DNA of 38,989 bases from Eubacteriales Family XIII. Incertae Sedis bacterium (GCA_031272365.1 JAISTX010000050.1:1-38989), one strand, 5' to 3'. Positions 1 to 9,740 are shown, numbered from the stretch's first letter. Notes: generated by a model from the letters alone, not told the origin. Made by a program: numbers and translations.

Positions 1-1137
1 CCTCACATGTCATACCCCCAATATTACTCGGAAAAACCAGCGAGGCTGTCAAATCCAGCCCAAAGCCTTCAGGCGATTACCGTCGGTTCCATTTCACATA
101 GCGATTTTGAGGATGAAGACTATGTAGCCATTGGAAAAAGCGGTGAAGTGTCCTCATTCTCGCGAATCGGTCCCGGAATCTGGGATAGCATCAAGCCAGA
201 CGTAGTTGAATATGGTGGTACGCACATCATTAACAAAAGCGACAATACCTTGACAACAAACGAGGATGTTTGTACAGACTTGATTCGCACATCACCACCG
301 GGGCCGGCACATGCCAGAGATGGGATAGGAACTTCCTTTGCTGCACCCAAGGTGGCTCACATTGCTGCGGCGATTCAGAAAGTACTGCCCGATGCTCCTG
401 CTTTATTATATCGTGCGTTAATTGCGCAGTCTGCAAGGCTGCCCAAAGACATCTCCCGGATGACAACCGAACAAAAGCAAATGCTAATGAGGCAGATGGG
501 TTATGGTTTGCCTGATGAAGAGCGAGCAACGCACAACAACAATTATCGCGCAACATTAGTTACTGATGGATCTGTTGAGATTGGGGCAGGAGAAGCGCAT
601 ATCTATCCTATCCGCATTCCAGAAGTGCTGCGGAGTATCGGTGAAGACTATGATATCCTTGTAGAAATAACACTTTCTTATTCCGCCAAGCCGCGCAGAA
701 CTCGCCGTAGAATAAACAATTATATGTCAACATGGCTTGATTGGGTATGTAGTCGTATAGGCGAAGCAGAAGAAGTTTTCAAGGAACGTGTTTTTGAAAC
801 GGATAAGAGCATACGAGATGACGGGGCATTCAAATGGGCAATTCGCGAACAAGATAATTGGGGTGATTTCAAAGGCTTTAACCGAAAAAGCCAGACTTTG
901 CAAAAAGACTGGTGCGTTGTGAAATCCAGCCAACTCAACGATGCTTTTTGCGTTGCCGTTCGTGGCCATAAAGGTTGGGGCGGACTTTTTAAGGCGAAAT
1001 ACGCGCTGGCGGTTAGCTTCGAGGCTATTGATCAGAATATTGAAATATATGAGCAAATTCGAATTGCCAATCTTGTGGTTGAGGTCGAAACCGAAGAAGT
1101 GCAGGTAGAAATAAACAGTTTCACCAGCGAGGTTTGA
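1..1137 (+). CDS. Subtilisin-like (S8) serine protease, C-terminal part, cut by window edge
   Basis: The frame is open from base 1, so the gene starts upstream and the ATG at position 7 is probably internal. The visible part holds the S8 serine motif GTSFAAPK, with the likely nucleophile Ser codon at 334-336. Before it lies a segment typical of subtilases (AITVGS near the start, then FSRIGP and IKPDVVEYGG). The Asp and His catalytic motifs would lie upstream and cannot be seen. About 230 residues follow the serine motif; they look mostly beta and alpha mixed, and I do not recognise the domain. The gene is AT-rich compared with everything after 2.7 kb. Its stop codon is followed after one base by the GTG start of the AbiH gene, so the two are almost certainly cotranscribed. 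A protease cotranscribed with an abortive-infection protein suggests a role in phage defence; that is inference from context. Confidence 0.85.
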   Translation, partial: PHMSYPQYYSEKPARLSNPAQSLQAITVGSISHSDFEDEDYVAIGKSGEVSSFSRIGPGIWDSIKPDVVEYGGTHIINKSDNTLTTNEDVCTDLIRTSPPGPAHARDGIGTSFAAPKVAHIAAAIQKVLPDAPALLYRALIAQSARLPKDISRMTTEQKQMLMRQMGYGLPDEERATHNNNYRATLVTDGSVEIGAGEAHIYPIRIPEVLRSIGEDYDILVEITLSYSAKPRRTRRRINNYMSTWLDWVCSRIGEAEEVFKERVFETDKSIRDDGAFKWAIREQDNWGDFKGFNRKSQTLQKDWCVVKSSQLNDAFCVAVRGHKGWGGLFKAKYALAVSFEAIDQNIEIYEQIRIANLVVEVETEEVQVEINSFTSEV

Positions 1138-1138
1138 T

Positions 1139-2602
1139 GTGAATATTATCGTCCTTGGGAATGGCTTTGATTTGGCACACGGCTTACCTACACGCTATAC
1201 AGACTTTTTGAAATACTGCAGGGACTATGGTGGCAAAAGCAAGTCTATTTCATATGATTCCATCATTGAGTCTGAATTTTCTAAGAGTATACGGGACAAT
1301 GTTTGGCTGGATTATTTTATCAGTATCACGCTAGATCTTGATGGGGAGAAGACCTGGATTGACTTTGAAACAGAGATACTGGGTGTCGTTCAGGCAATGT
1401 GTCCTATAGGTGGAATAACACACGACAAATTAAAATATTCAAAGCATACTCTTTTTGCAGACTTCTATACGTTTGCAGAGGGCTATCGTGTTTCGCCTAT
1501 GTATGATGCCTTGCGTAAATTTACACGTGCGTTCGAAATCTACTGTTTTTCAATAATCGAGAAGAAGCGAGGAATAAAAAAGCGCTATCAACTAAACAAA
1601 CTTTTGCTGTGTCCACGTGGTACGGAAGATGCTGTTCAAGAAACATACATCGTGAGCTTTAATTATACCCACACTTTTAATCGTTTTTACGACTTGGAAG
1701 AAAAAGGATCACGCGTGAACTACTCCTATGTTTATCCGCATGGCCAAGCTGATGAAGAAGTCGCATTTGAACCTGCAAGTCCGGACTTGGTGACCAGCGG
1801 TCTTGTGCTCGGAACAGAGAGCTTTAATCGTGAAGAAGGAGAGTATAATATTCCACCAGAATTCAACGTGTTCCAGAAGCATAATCAACAGCATAGATAT
1901 AGTACATTGGCTGATTTTCAGTATTTACTTCAACAACTCCGTAGGACGGCGGAAACTTCAGAACCAGTGAATATATTTGTTATTGGCCACTCGCTTGATA
2001 AAAGTGATCACGCTAAATTGAAACATATATTTAGTGAGAATAGAAGCGCTAAAATCACAATTTTCTATCATGATCAAGATTCCTTCCAGAAATATATTGA
2101 TAACATCACTGCGATTTTAGGAGAATCTGATGTCGCCGTCCGTGTCCGGTTCTGCCACCAGAACAATCCAACAAATGGATTGTTATTGCCATATCGTATT
2201 TTTGAAGACGGGAGGTTTAGTTGCGATATTATTGATTCGGATGAGGATCAGATCGGCGAGTTGATGTTTGATTACTTTCTCAGCAGCGGAATCCCCTCCT
2301 CATTAGATGAGATATCGACTCATTCATCCATCGAATCGGTGGTGGTCGAAACTATAGATAATGTTGAATTGTTCGAGGATGGACTTATTTCGGTCAAAGG
2401 GACGGGATATGTTGAAGCAAAGTTGGAATATGGTTCTATGAGTGATTTTCGGCATGGAGACGGAAGTGTAATGAGTGAAAGTTTTCCTTTAGAGTTTGCT
2501 TTGGAATTGAAGGAAGCGCTTACTTCTGGTGAAACTGTGGGTGGAGAATACATAATTGATGATATTGATTATAGGATAGACACTTCGAGTTGGTACGAAT
2601 AA
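1139..2602 (+). CDS. AbiH-family abortive infection protein
   Basis: The 487-residue product opens with GNGFDLAHGLPTRYTDF (residues 7-23), the hallmark of the AbiH family of phage abortive-infection proteins. It also has the family's SFNYT motif near residue 172, a PHG motif near 200 and GHSLDKSDH near 281. The start is GTG at 1139. An overlapping ATG at 1137 is followed directly by a stop and is not used. Translation is probably coupled to the upstream subtilase gene. The AbiH core seems to end near residue 370. The last ~85 residues form a separate beta-rich acidic segment ending DTSSWYE that is not part of the family signature as I know it. Base composition is AT-rich, like the upstream gene and unlike the rest of the window, which fits horizontal acquisition. 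The mechanism of AbiH proteins is poorly known. Confidence 0.88.
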   Translation: MNIIVLGNGFDLAHGLPTRYTDFLKYCRDYGGKSKSISYDSIIESEFSKSIRDNVWLDYFISITLDLDGEKTWIDFETEILGVVQAMCPIGGITHDKLKYSKHTLFADFYTFAEGYRVSPMYDALRKFTRAFEIYCFSIIEKKRGIKKRYQLNKLLLCPRGTEDAVQETYIVSFNYTHTFNRFYDLEEKGSRVNYSYVYPHGQADEEVAFEPASPDLVTSGLVLGTESFNREEGEYNIPPEFNVFQKHNQQHRYSTLADFQYLLQQLRRTAETSEPVNIFVIGHSLDKSDHAKLKHIFSENRSAKITIFYHDQDSFQKYIDNITAILGESDVAVRVRFCHQNNPTNGLLLPYRIFEDGRFSCDIIDSDEDQIGELMFDYFLSSGIPSSLDEISTHSSIESVVVETIDNVELFEDGLISVKGTGYVEAKLEYGSMSDFRHGDGSVMSESFPLEFALELKEALTSGETVGGEYIIDDIDYRIDTSSWYE

Positions 2603-2646
2603 ATATATAAAATAAATAACTTAATATTCTGAAAATTAAAAAACGT

Positions 2647-2675
2647 TTGACAAGTAGAAATATTTGCGCTATACT
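2647..2675 (+). promoter_or_regulatory. Consensus sigma-A promoter of the amt-PII gene
   Basis: A perfect -35 TTGACA (2647-2652), a 17-base spacer and a -10 TATACT (2670-2675) stand just upstream of the ammonium transporter. Transcription would begin near 2682 and give a ~50-base leader with AAGGAGG at 2721-2727. The position of this promoter rules out longer versions of the protein that would start at 2647 or 2664. Confidence 0.85.
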
Positions 2676-2733
2676 TGCCTCATATTTATTTGTTATAGCC
2701 TGTATTTTTTGCAGGCGCACAAGGAGGTGGAGT

Positions 2734-4473
<1,740 letters not shown>

Positions 4474-4488
4474 GCAGATGCCAAGTAA

Positions 4489-4596
4489 ATAATTATTGCC
4501 ATCCTCATCTCTATTGCGATCGCGGCAGTTGGCACGCAGGTCTGCACAGCATTCAAGCGTGCCATCAGCCCGATCCGCAACAACAACCCCCTATAA
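4489..4596 (+). pseudogene. Possible remnant of an Flp-type pilin (C-terminal piece)
   Basis: Between amt and the hydantoinase-like gene one frame reads IIIAILISIAIAAVGTQVC followed by TAFKRAISPIRNNNPL and a stop at 4594-4596. This resembles the C-terminal hydrophobic helix and tail of Flp/type IVb pilins (pattern IIIA...AAVGTQV..AF). The frame is closed upstream by a stop at 4486-4488 and has no start codon, so at most it is a decayed fragment. Chance similarity of a short hydrophobic stretch is a real alternative. Confidence 0.3.
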
Positions 4597-4606
4597 AATA
4601 ATATAG

Positions 4607-4612
4607 TATAAT
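4607..4612 (+). promoter_or_regulatory. -10 box immediately upstream of the hydantoinase-like gene
   Basis: A perfect TATAAT lies only seven bases before the ATG at 4620. Transcription would start at or within a base of the ATG. No Shine-Dalgarno sequence is present, as the gap is CCCCCTC. No good -35 is visible at 16-18 bases, so the promoter call is moderate. Confidence 0.5.
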
Positions 4613-4619
4613 CCCCCTC

Positions 4620-6659
4620 ATGGAGAAGGCGCGCAGGATCGGGATCGGGATCGACACGGGCGGCACGTACACGGACGCGGTGGCCTATGATTTCGGCGCG
4701 AAAAAAGTCGTCGCCGCCGCGAAGGCGCTGACGACGAAGGAGGACCTGATGCAAGGCATCCTCCGCGCGATGGACGGCCTGCCGCCGGAATGCCTCGAGG
4801 GGGCGGACCTGCTGTCGCTCTCCACGACGCTGGCGACGAATGCCTGCGTCGAGAACCGGGGCGGCCGGGCGAAGCTGATCTTCTTCGGGGGCGACCCGAG
4901 GGTGGTTGACGAGCTCGGCGGCCAGTACGGCCTGCCGCCCGCCCGGGACATGCTGATCGAGGACAGCGAGACGACCTTCTACGGCGAAATCGTCAGGGAG
5001 CCGGATTGGGGCGCCTTCGAAGAGCATCTGAAAACCGGCTTCGACGGGCTGGACGGCGTGGGCATCATCGAGATGCACGGGATGAAGAACGGCGCCGCCT
5101 TCGAGAAGCAGGCGAAGGCGATCGTGCAGGAGGAGCTCGGCCTCCCGGTCGTCTGCGCCCACGAGCTCTTCTCGGAGCTCAACGCCCTGCAGCGCGGCGC
5201 AAGCACGCTGCTCAACGCCCAGCTCTTCCCCGTCATCCGCAGCTTCATCAGCGGCGCCCGGGCCGCCGCGGCGCGGCGCGGCATCCGGGGGGCGCTCGTC
5301 ATCGTCCGCAGCGACGGCAGCATGATGTCCGAGGCCTTCGCGCTGGACCACCCCGTGGAGACGCTGCTGTGCGGCCCGGCGGCCAGCGCCGTCGGCGGCC
5401 TCGCGCTGAGCTCTGAGCGGGACTGCGTCATCGTGGACATGGGCGGCACGACGACCGACGTCGCGGTCGCGGTGGGCGGCGCGCCCGTCCCCTGCACGGG
5501 CGGCGTGTCCGTCGGGAAGTGGAAGACCTTCGTGAACGGGCTGTACATCCGGACGGCCGGCCTCGGCGGCGACAGCGCCGTCCACTACGATGGGGCCCGC
5601 TTCCTCCTCGAGGACTACCGCGTCACCCCGCTGTGCGTCGCGGCGGCGGTCCATCCCGCCATCACGGAAAACCTTGCCGCGCTCGCGGAGAGCGGCAAGC
5701 GCCACTCGCTCTTCCTGCATGAGCATTTCGCGTTGGCCCGGGACATCGGCGGCATCCGGGGGAACCCCCGCTACACGGAGGAGGAGATGGCCTTCTGCGA
5801 GGCGGTCCGCGCCTGCCCGCTCCCCATGGATAGGGCGGCGGCGGCGGTGGGCAAGGACGTCTACACGCTTCGGATCCCGAGGCTACTGGCCGACGGGGTC
5901 GTGCAGGTGTGTGGCCTGACCCCGACGGACATCATGCACATCAAAGGGGATTTCGTCGGCTTCGACGCGAAGGCCGCAAGGGCCGCGGCCGCCTTCGTGG
6001 CGGGGAACCTCGGCATCACGGTGGAGGCCCTCTGCGATCAGGTCTACGACGCCGTGAAGCAGCGGCTCTACACGCACATCGTGAAGGCCCTGCTGGAAAA
6101 CGACGACCCGCGCTACCGGGAGGAGGGCGTGGGCCCGGAGATGGAGCGCATCATCGCCGGCGGCTACGCGGCCGGGCCGGACGCGGGCCTGGGCCTTCCC
6201 GGCGGCGGCCCCCTTCTGGCCATGCCGCTGCGCACACGCCTCCCGCTCGTGGGCATCGGGGCGCCCATCGCCGTCTTCCTCCCCGACGTGGCCGAAAAGC
6301 TCGGCACGCGTGCTGTTATTCCGGAAAATTACGCGGTCGCGAACGCCGTCGGCGCGGTCACGACGAGCGTCAGCGTCTTCAGCAAGGTCGAGGTCCTCCC
6401 CATCATCGGGGAGGAGGGGCCCACCTTCGCCGTGTACGCAGCGGACGAAAACCGCCGGTTCGCGACCATCGAGGAGGCTGTCGCGTTCGGGGTCCGCGCG
6501 GCGCGGGAGGCCGCCCGCCGGGAAGCGGCCCTGCGCGGCGCCAAGGGCAACATCGTCGTCACGGACCGCGTGCAGCACCACGAGGTGCAGGCGAAAAACG
6601 AAGAGGCCTATCTGGGCGCCACCGTCACGGCCCACGCCATAGGCGCCGCCTCCGCCTGA
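4620..6659 (+). CDS. Hydantoinase/oxoprolinase family protein (HyuA-like)
   Basis: This 679-residue protein belongs to the ATP-dependent hydantoinase A / 5-oxoprolinase family, cytoplasmic enzymes of the actin-like ATPase fold that open cyclic amides or carboxylate ketones. The N-terminal phosphate motif is GIDTGGTYTDA (around residues 10-20) and the second ATPase motif is DMGGTTTDVAV (from residue 273). LCGPAASAVGG lies before the second motif. The length suits a single HyuA subunit. No HyuB partner is next to it, so the substrate (hydantoin, oxoproline, acetone or other) cannot be told. ATG 4620 is the first start in the conserved frame and gives a proper N-terminus. There is no ribosome binding site and a -10 box ends at 4612, so the mRNA may be leaderless. 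Confidence 0.85.
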   Translation: MEKARRIGIGIDTGGTYTDAVAYDFGAKKVVAAAKALTTKEDLMQGILRAMDGLPPECLEGADLLSLSTTLATNACVENRGGRAKLIFFGGDPRVVDELGGQYGLPPARDMLIEDSETTFYGEIVREPDWGAFEEHLKTGFDGLDGVGIIEMHGMKNGAAFEKQAKAIVQEELGLPVVCAHELFSELNALQRGASTLLNAQLFPVIRSFISGARAAAARRGIRGALVIVRSDGSMMSEAFALDHPVETLLCGPAASAVGGLALSSERDCVIVDMGGTTTDVAVAVGGAPVPCTGGVSVGKWKTFVNGLYIRTAGLGGDSAVHYDGARFLLEDYRVTPLCVAAAVHPAITENLAALAESGKRHSLFLHEHFALARDIGGIRGNPRYTEEEMAFCEAVRACPLPMDRAAAAVGKDVYTLRIPRLLADGVVQVCGLTPTDIMHIKGDFVGFDAKAARAAAAFVAGNLGITVEALCDQVYDAVKQRLYTHIVKALLENDDPRYREEGVGPEMERIIAGGYAAGPDAGLGLPGGGPLLAMPLRTRLPLVGIGAPIAVFLPDVAEKLGTRAVIPENYAVANAVGAVTTSVSVFSKVEVLPIIGEEGPTFAVYAADENRRFATIEEAVAFGVRAAREAARREAALRGAKGNIVVTDRVQHHEVQAKNEEAYLGATVTAHAIGAASA

Positions 6660-6782
6660 ATTCCAAATTTTTTGCGCGCCGGGCGCATCGCTGATGAAAT
6701 AAAATGCTGCGCTGCCGGGTTTTGTGCAATAATATCCTTGGCGGAGAACAGCGGCATAGATTGGAGAGGAAGGGCGACAGTC

Positions 6783-7385
6783 ATGAGATGGAATCACAAT
6801 TTTCCGTGCGGGCTACGGCGGGTGGCGTATGCGCTGCTGCTTGCCGGCGCGCTCGCTTTCGCGCTCACGGCGTGCGGGGCGACCGGCAGCGCTTCACAGG
6901 CGCCGGCTGCTGGCGTAGGCGCAGGGGAGGCCGCCGAAGCCGGAGGCGATGACGAAATGAGCGGCCAGCCCGCCCGGGGCGGAGGCGATGACGAAATGAG
7001 CGGCCAGCCCGCCGGGGGCGGCGACGCGGCAGCGCCCGCCCCTTCCCAGGAGGCGCCGGCACCCGTCGCGGAGGCATCCGCGTACGGCCCGACGCTGTAC
7101 CCGTCCGTGACCCTTGCCCCGGACGACGACGACGACCCGACGACGCCAAACGACCTGTCGCCGGACGACTACCACCAGCTGTACTACGTCACCCCCCGGG
7201 AGGGGGTCAACCTCCGCGCGGGCCCCGGCACGGGCTACGGCATCGTGACGGCCATCCGCTTCGGGGAGCCGGTGAATGAGTACGGCCGCAACACCGGCAA
7301 CACCGACTGGGCCTACGTCCACTACAAGGACTACAAAGGCTGGGTCAACCTCGAAAACCTCGTGCCCTACTACTGCAGCCACTAG
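6783..7385 (+). CDS. Lipoprotein with C-terminal SH3b domain
   Basis: The 200-residue product begins with a lipoprotein signal: positive residues, a hydrophobic stretch, and the lipobox LTAC with Cys31 as the lipid-modified residue. Residues 35-130 are a low-complexity Gly/Ala/Asp/Pro linker that includes two tandem copies of a 13-residue unit (GGDDEMSGQPARG). Residues ~135-200 form a bacterial SH3 (SH3_3) domain: GVNLRAGPGTGYGIV, then AYVHYKDYKGWVNLENL. Such domains usually bind cell-wall peptidoglycan or other surface ligands. The start at 6783 is preceded by GGAGAGGAAGGG and gives the signal peptide at the N-terminus; longer versions in the same frame lack both. The S41 protease gene follows after ten bases, probably in one operon, so both may act at the cell surface. 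Confidence 0.85.
   Translation: MRWNHNFPCGLRRVAYALLLAGALAFALTACGATGSASQAPAAGVGAGEAAEAGGDDEMSGQPARGGGDDEMSGQPAGGGDAAAPAPSQEAPAPVAEASAYGPTLYPSVTLAPDDDDDPTTPNDLSPDDYHQLYYVTPREGVNLRAGPGTGYGIVTAIRFGEPVNEYGRNTGNTDWAYVHYKDYKGWVNLENLVPYYCSH
6942..7019 (+). repeat. Two tandem 39-bp repeats in the SH3b lipoprotein gene
   Basis: Copies start at 6942 and 6981 (GGAGGCGATGACGAAATGAG each) and are nearly identical. They encode a duplicated 13-residue linker unit and keep the reading frame, so copy number can change without breaking the protein. Confidence 0.9.
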
Positions 7386-7395
7386 AGGCAAACAC

Positions 7396-8814
7396 TTGCG
7401 CAGGCCTGTGAAATTTGCCTTGACCCTGGCGGTCGTGCTCGCGGTGCTCTGGTGCGTCTACGCGCTCTGGTTCGACCCGCGCCGCGGCACCGATGACAAG
7501 GCGTGGGAGACAGGGGAGCCCGCCACGCTTGCGCTCGAGGCTACTTTGACGAACGCGCAGGCGCAGGAAGACCTGGACTTCCTCCTCAAGCGGGTGGCCG
7601 AGCGGCACCCCGCGGCCTACGGCGGCCTCCCGCCCGAAGTGCAGGCGCAGTACGACGAGGAGATCCGCGCCCTCGGATCGGAGGTGAGCGTGCTGGAAGT
7701 CTACCGCGCCTCCGCCCGCATCCTCACCACCCTGCACGACAGCCATACGGGGATATCCACCCTGGGCGCGCAATCGCGACAGCTGCCCCAGGGCTTCTCG
7801 TTTTCCTGGGAGGGCGGGGAGCTGATCCTGGCCGAGGCCTCATACGCGGGCGGCACGGATATCGTCATTGGCGGCGTGCGCCAGGCGGAGCGCTATGCGC
7901 AGTACAAAGGGCGGAAGGTCGCCCTCCTTGCCGGCGTCAGCCCGCCGGAGCTCTACGAGCGGTACAAGACCGTGTTCCCCGTCGAGATGGAAGCCTACGG
8001 GCAGGCCCAATTTGCCCTCATCATCCGCTACGAGGAATATCTTGAACTGCTCGGCGCCGAACCGCTCGAGACGAACGGTCTGCCCGTGCTCTTCGAGGGC
8101 GACGCCGAGCCGGTCGACCTACCGCTGTCCTCGCCGGTATCGGGCGATGACGCCGACGGCTCCGGCGATTCCGGCGGCGACCCTGCGGCAAACCCGTCCT
8201 TCTACTACGAGCTGGACGAGGCGGCGAGCCTCGGCATCCTGACGGTGGAGGCGTGCGAGATGTCCCAGGCCTACAAGGATACGCTGCGGGATTTCTTCGC
8301 GGCCGTCAGGGACAGGGGCATCCGGAATGTCGCGCTCGACCTGCGGGGCAACGGCGGCGGCACCACGGAAGTCATCGGCGAATTCATGCGCTATATGCCC
8401 GTCGAATCCTACGACACGAACACCTTCTACGCGCGTTATGGCCCGCTTCGCCTGCACATCAACGGAAATGGACAGAAAAACAAGATGGCGGGCGACCTCG
8501 TATTCACCGGCCGGCTCTTCGTGCTGACCAATGTCTGGACATGGAGCTCCGCCACCAATTTCGCCGCCTACCTCAAATACAACAGCCTCGCGGAAATCGT
8601 CGGCGCGCAGAGCGGCAACGACCAGGTGTACGGGCATATACTGTGCTTCCAGCTCCCCCACTCCCGTCTCATGATGACCGTCTCCTGCAAAGCCTACTAC
8701 CTCGGAGGCGAACCGGGCAACGCCGCCTGGACTGTCCCCGACCACCCCTGCCCGGCGTCCGAAGCAATGGACAAGGTACGGGAGCTTATCGCATCGGGCA
8801 ACCACGCCGCTTGA
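7396..8814 (+). CDS. Membrane-anchored S41 family (tail-specific) peptidase-like protein
   Basis: The 472-residue product has one N-terminal membrane helix (about residues 7-24) and an extracytoplasmic part. The C-terminal half shows the S41/ClpP-crotonase core: LGILTVEACEMS, then DLRGNGGGTTEVIGEF, and RLFVLTNVWTWSSATNFA, where the serine of TWSSATNFA is the expected nucleophile. No PDZ domain is evident. An insert rich in Asp, Gly and Ser (SGDDADGSGDSGGDPAA) lies near residue 245. TTG at 7396 is chosen because AGAGG sits seven bases before it and it starts the positively charged N-terminus; GTG at 7408 is the alternative. ORF extensions upstream overlap the SH3b gene and have no family similarity. 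It is likely cotranscribed with that lipoprotein gene. Confidence 0.85.
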   Translation: MRRPVKFALTLAVVLAVLWCVYALWFDPRRGTDDKAWETGEPATLALEATLTNAQAQEDLDFLLKRVAERHPAAYGGLPPEVQAQYDEEIRALGSEVSVLEVYRASARILTTLHDSHTGISTLGAQSRQLPQGFSFSWEGGELILAEASYAGGTDIVIGGVRQAERYAQYKGRKVALLAGVSPPELYERYKTVFPVEMEAYGQAQFALIIRYEEYLELLGAEPLETNGLPVLFEGDAEPVDLPLSSPVSGDDADGSGDSGGDPAANPSFYYELDEAASLGILTVEACEMSQAYKDTLRDFFAAVRDRGIRNVALDLRGNGGGTTEVIGEFMRYMPVESYDTNTFYARYGPLRLHINGNGQKNKMAGDLVFTGRLFVLTNVWTWSSATNFAAYLKYNSLAEIVGAQSGNDQVYGHILCFQLPHSRLMMTVSCKAYYLGGEPGNAAWTVPDHPCPASEAMDKVRELIASGNHAA

Positions 8815-8891
8815 CCCGGAGTGTTCACGCAGCCAAACCGGCGATGCTGTCAAAGCAAAGCCTTGCGCGAGCAGGCTTCCTCACCCCCGGC

Positions 8892-9010
8892 TGGCCAAAA
8901 TTTCAACTTATCTGTGGGTCATCCCGTGAAATCCACCGATAAGTTGAAAAAATGACCAGCGGAGGGGGCTGCGCGTCGGCATTTTCACCGATGAGTTGAA
9001 TTTTTGGCCA
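8892..9010. repeat. Palindromic repeat element with ~21-bp terminal inverted repeats
   Basis: The ends (8892-8912 and 8990-9010) are inverted repeats matching at 19 of 21 bases, starting TGGCCAAAA. Inside, 8901-8917 and 8933-8949 form a second inverted repeat matching at 16 of 17 bases around a 15-base loop. The motif TTCAACTnATC therefore occurs three times, once forward and twice reversed. The element is 119 bp, non-coding, and sits upstream of the DUF559-like gene. It looks like a small non-autonomous mobile element (MITE) or a REP cluster; I see no clear target-site duplication. Confidence 0.7.
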
Positions 9011-9050
9011 GGCGGCGTCGAAATTATTGGAAATTATTTGAAATAGGGGG

Positions 9051-9079
9051 TTGCGCAAATAACCATTTTCTGGTAAACT
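9051..9079 (+). promoter_or_regulatory. Promoter of the DUF559-like gene, probably giving a leaderless mRNA
   Basis: A -35-like TTGCGC (9051-9056), a 17-base spacer and an extended -10 TGG-TAAACT (9071-9079) place the transcription start at about 9086, exactly at the ATG. No ribosome binding site lies before that ATG. Confidence 0.55.
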
Positions 9080-9085
9080 GATTGC

Positions 9086-9625
9086 ATGTACGAATACCTG
9101 AGCCACTTTTCAGCGGCATATGCGTGGGGGATCCCCTATCTCGATACTGTACTGGGCCCGACGGGGCAAGGCCGGCAACCGGACGAAGCCGGGCAATCCC
9201 CGCGTGGATCGAAGCCGGAGCACATCACGGTCAATGAAAAGAACGCGGTCTATGCGAACAGCGGCCGGAAGATACACCTTTACCGGGAGGTCGCCCTCGG
9301 CGCGGAAGCACGCAGGAGGTTGGGGCAAAGCCGGTGCTTCCTCGACCTGTATTACCCCGCTGCCAAACTGGCGGTGGAGTACGACAGCTTCGAGCACCAC
9401 AGCACCCCGGCGGAGCAGGGCAGGGACATGCTCCGCGCCTCCGCCCTCGAGCGGCAAGGCATCAGCGTGCTGCGTTTCAGCGCGATCCAGCTCTACGATC
9501 GGCGGGCGTGCGAGGAGTTTGCACGCAACCTGGCCGCCCGGGTCGGGAAGCGAATCCGCATCCGGACGGGCAATTTTGAAGCGCAGCACCAAGAGCTCCG
9601 GAAGCTCCTCCCGGTGCGCTCATGA
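9086..9625 (+). CDS. DUF559-like / AbiEi-like endonuclease-domain protein
   Basis: The 179-residue product starts with SHFSAAYAWGIP (from residue 6). This resembles the SHxSAAxxxGIP motif at the start of many AbiEi-like antitoxin and endonuclease-domain proteins. The C-terminal half has the pattern CFLDLYYP...LAVEYDS...H, then RDMLRASALERQGISVLRF. This matches the Vsr/DUF559 branch of PD-(D/E)XK nucleases: an aspartate, an E-x-D pair, a histidine, then a strand reading VLRF. The region between the two motifs is short, so a usual winged-helix or linker part may be missing. DNA is the likely target, but no activity can be claimed. It stands alone between a palindromic repeat and the gltB promoter. 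Confidence 0.6.
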   Translation: MYEYLSHFSAAYAWGIPYLDTVLGPTGQGRQPDEAGQSPRGSKPEHITVNEKNAVYANSGRKIHLYREVALGAEARRRLGQSRCFLDLYYPAAKLAVEYDSFEHHSTPAEQGRDMLRASALERQGISVLRFSAIQLYDRRACEEFARNLAARVGKRIRIRTGNFEAQHQELRKLLPVRS

Positions 9626-9657
9626 AGCACAGCTATGAGAAAATTCTGAAAATTTGC

Positions 9658-9687
9658 TTGCCTTTTTTCCGATTCTTACTGTATACT
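9658..9687 (+). promoter_or_regulatory. Promoter of gltBD
   Basis: A -35 TTGCCT (9658-9663), an 18-base spacer and a -10 TATACT (9682-9687) lie upstream of gltB. The transcript would have a leader of about 45 bases carrying TGGAGGG at 9731-9737. Confidence 0.65.
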
Positions 9688-9740
9688 ATTCCCTAAGCAT
9701 TTTATTCCGAATCATATGGACGATTCTCTTTGGAGGGTTT

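Noticed and set aside
2647..2733. N-terminal extension of the ammonium transporter from the TTG at 2647
   Set aside because: The TTG is the first part of the TTGACA -35 box, and the extension would precede the transcription start.
6674..6694. GC stem (TGCGC...GCGCA) after the hydantoinase-like gene as a terminator
   Set aside because: The stem is only five pairs and no T-run follows on the plus strand.
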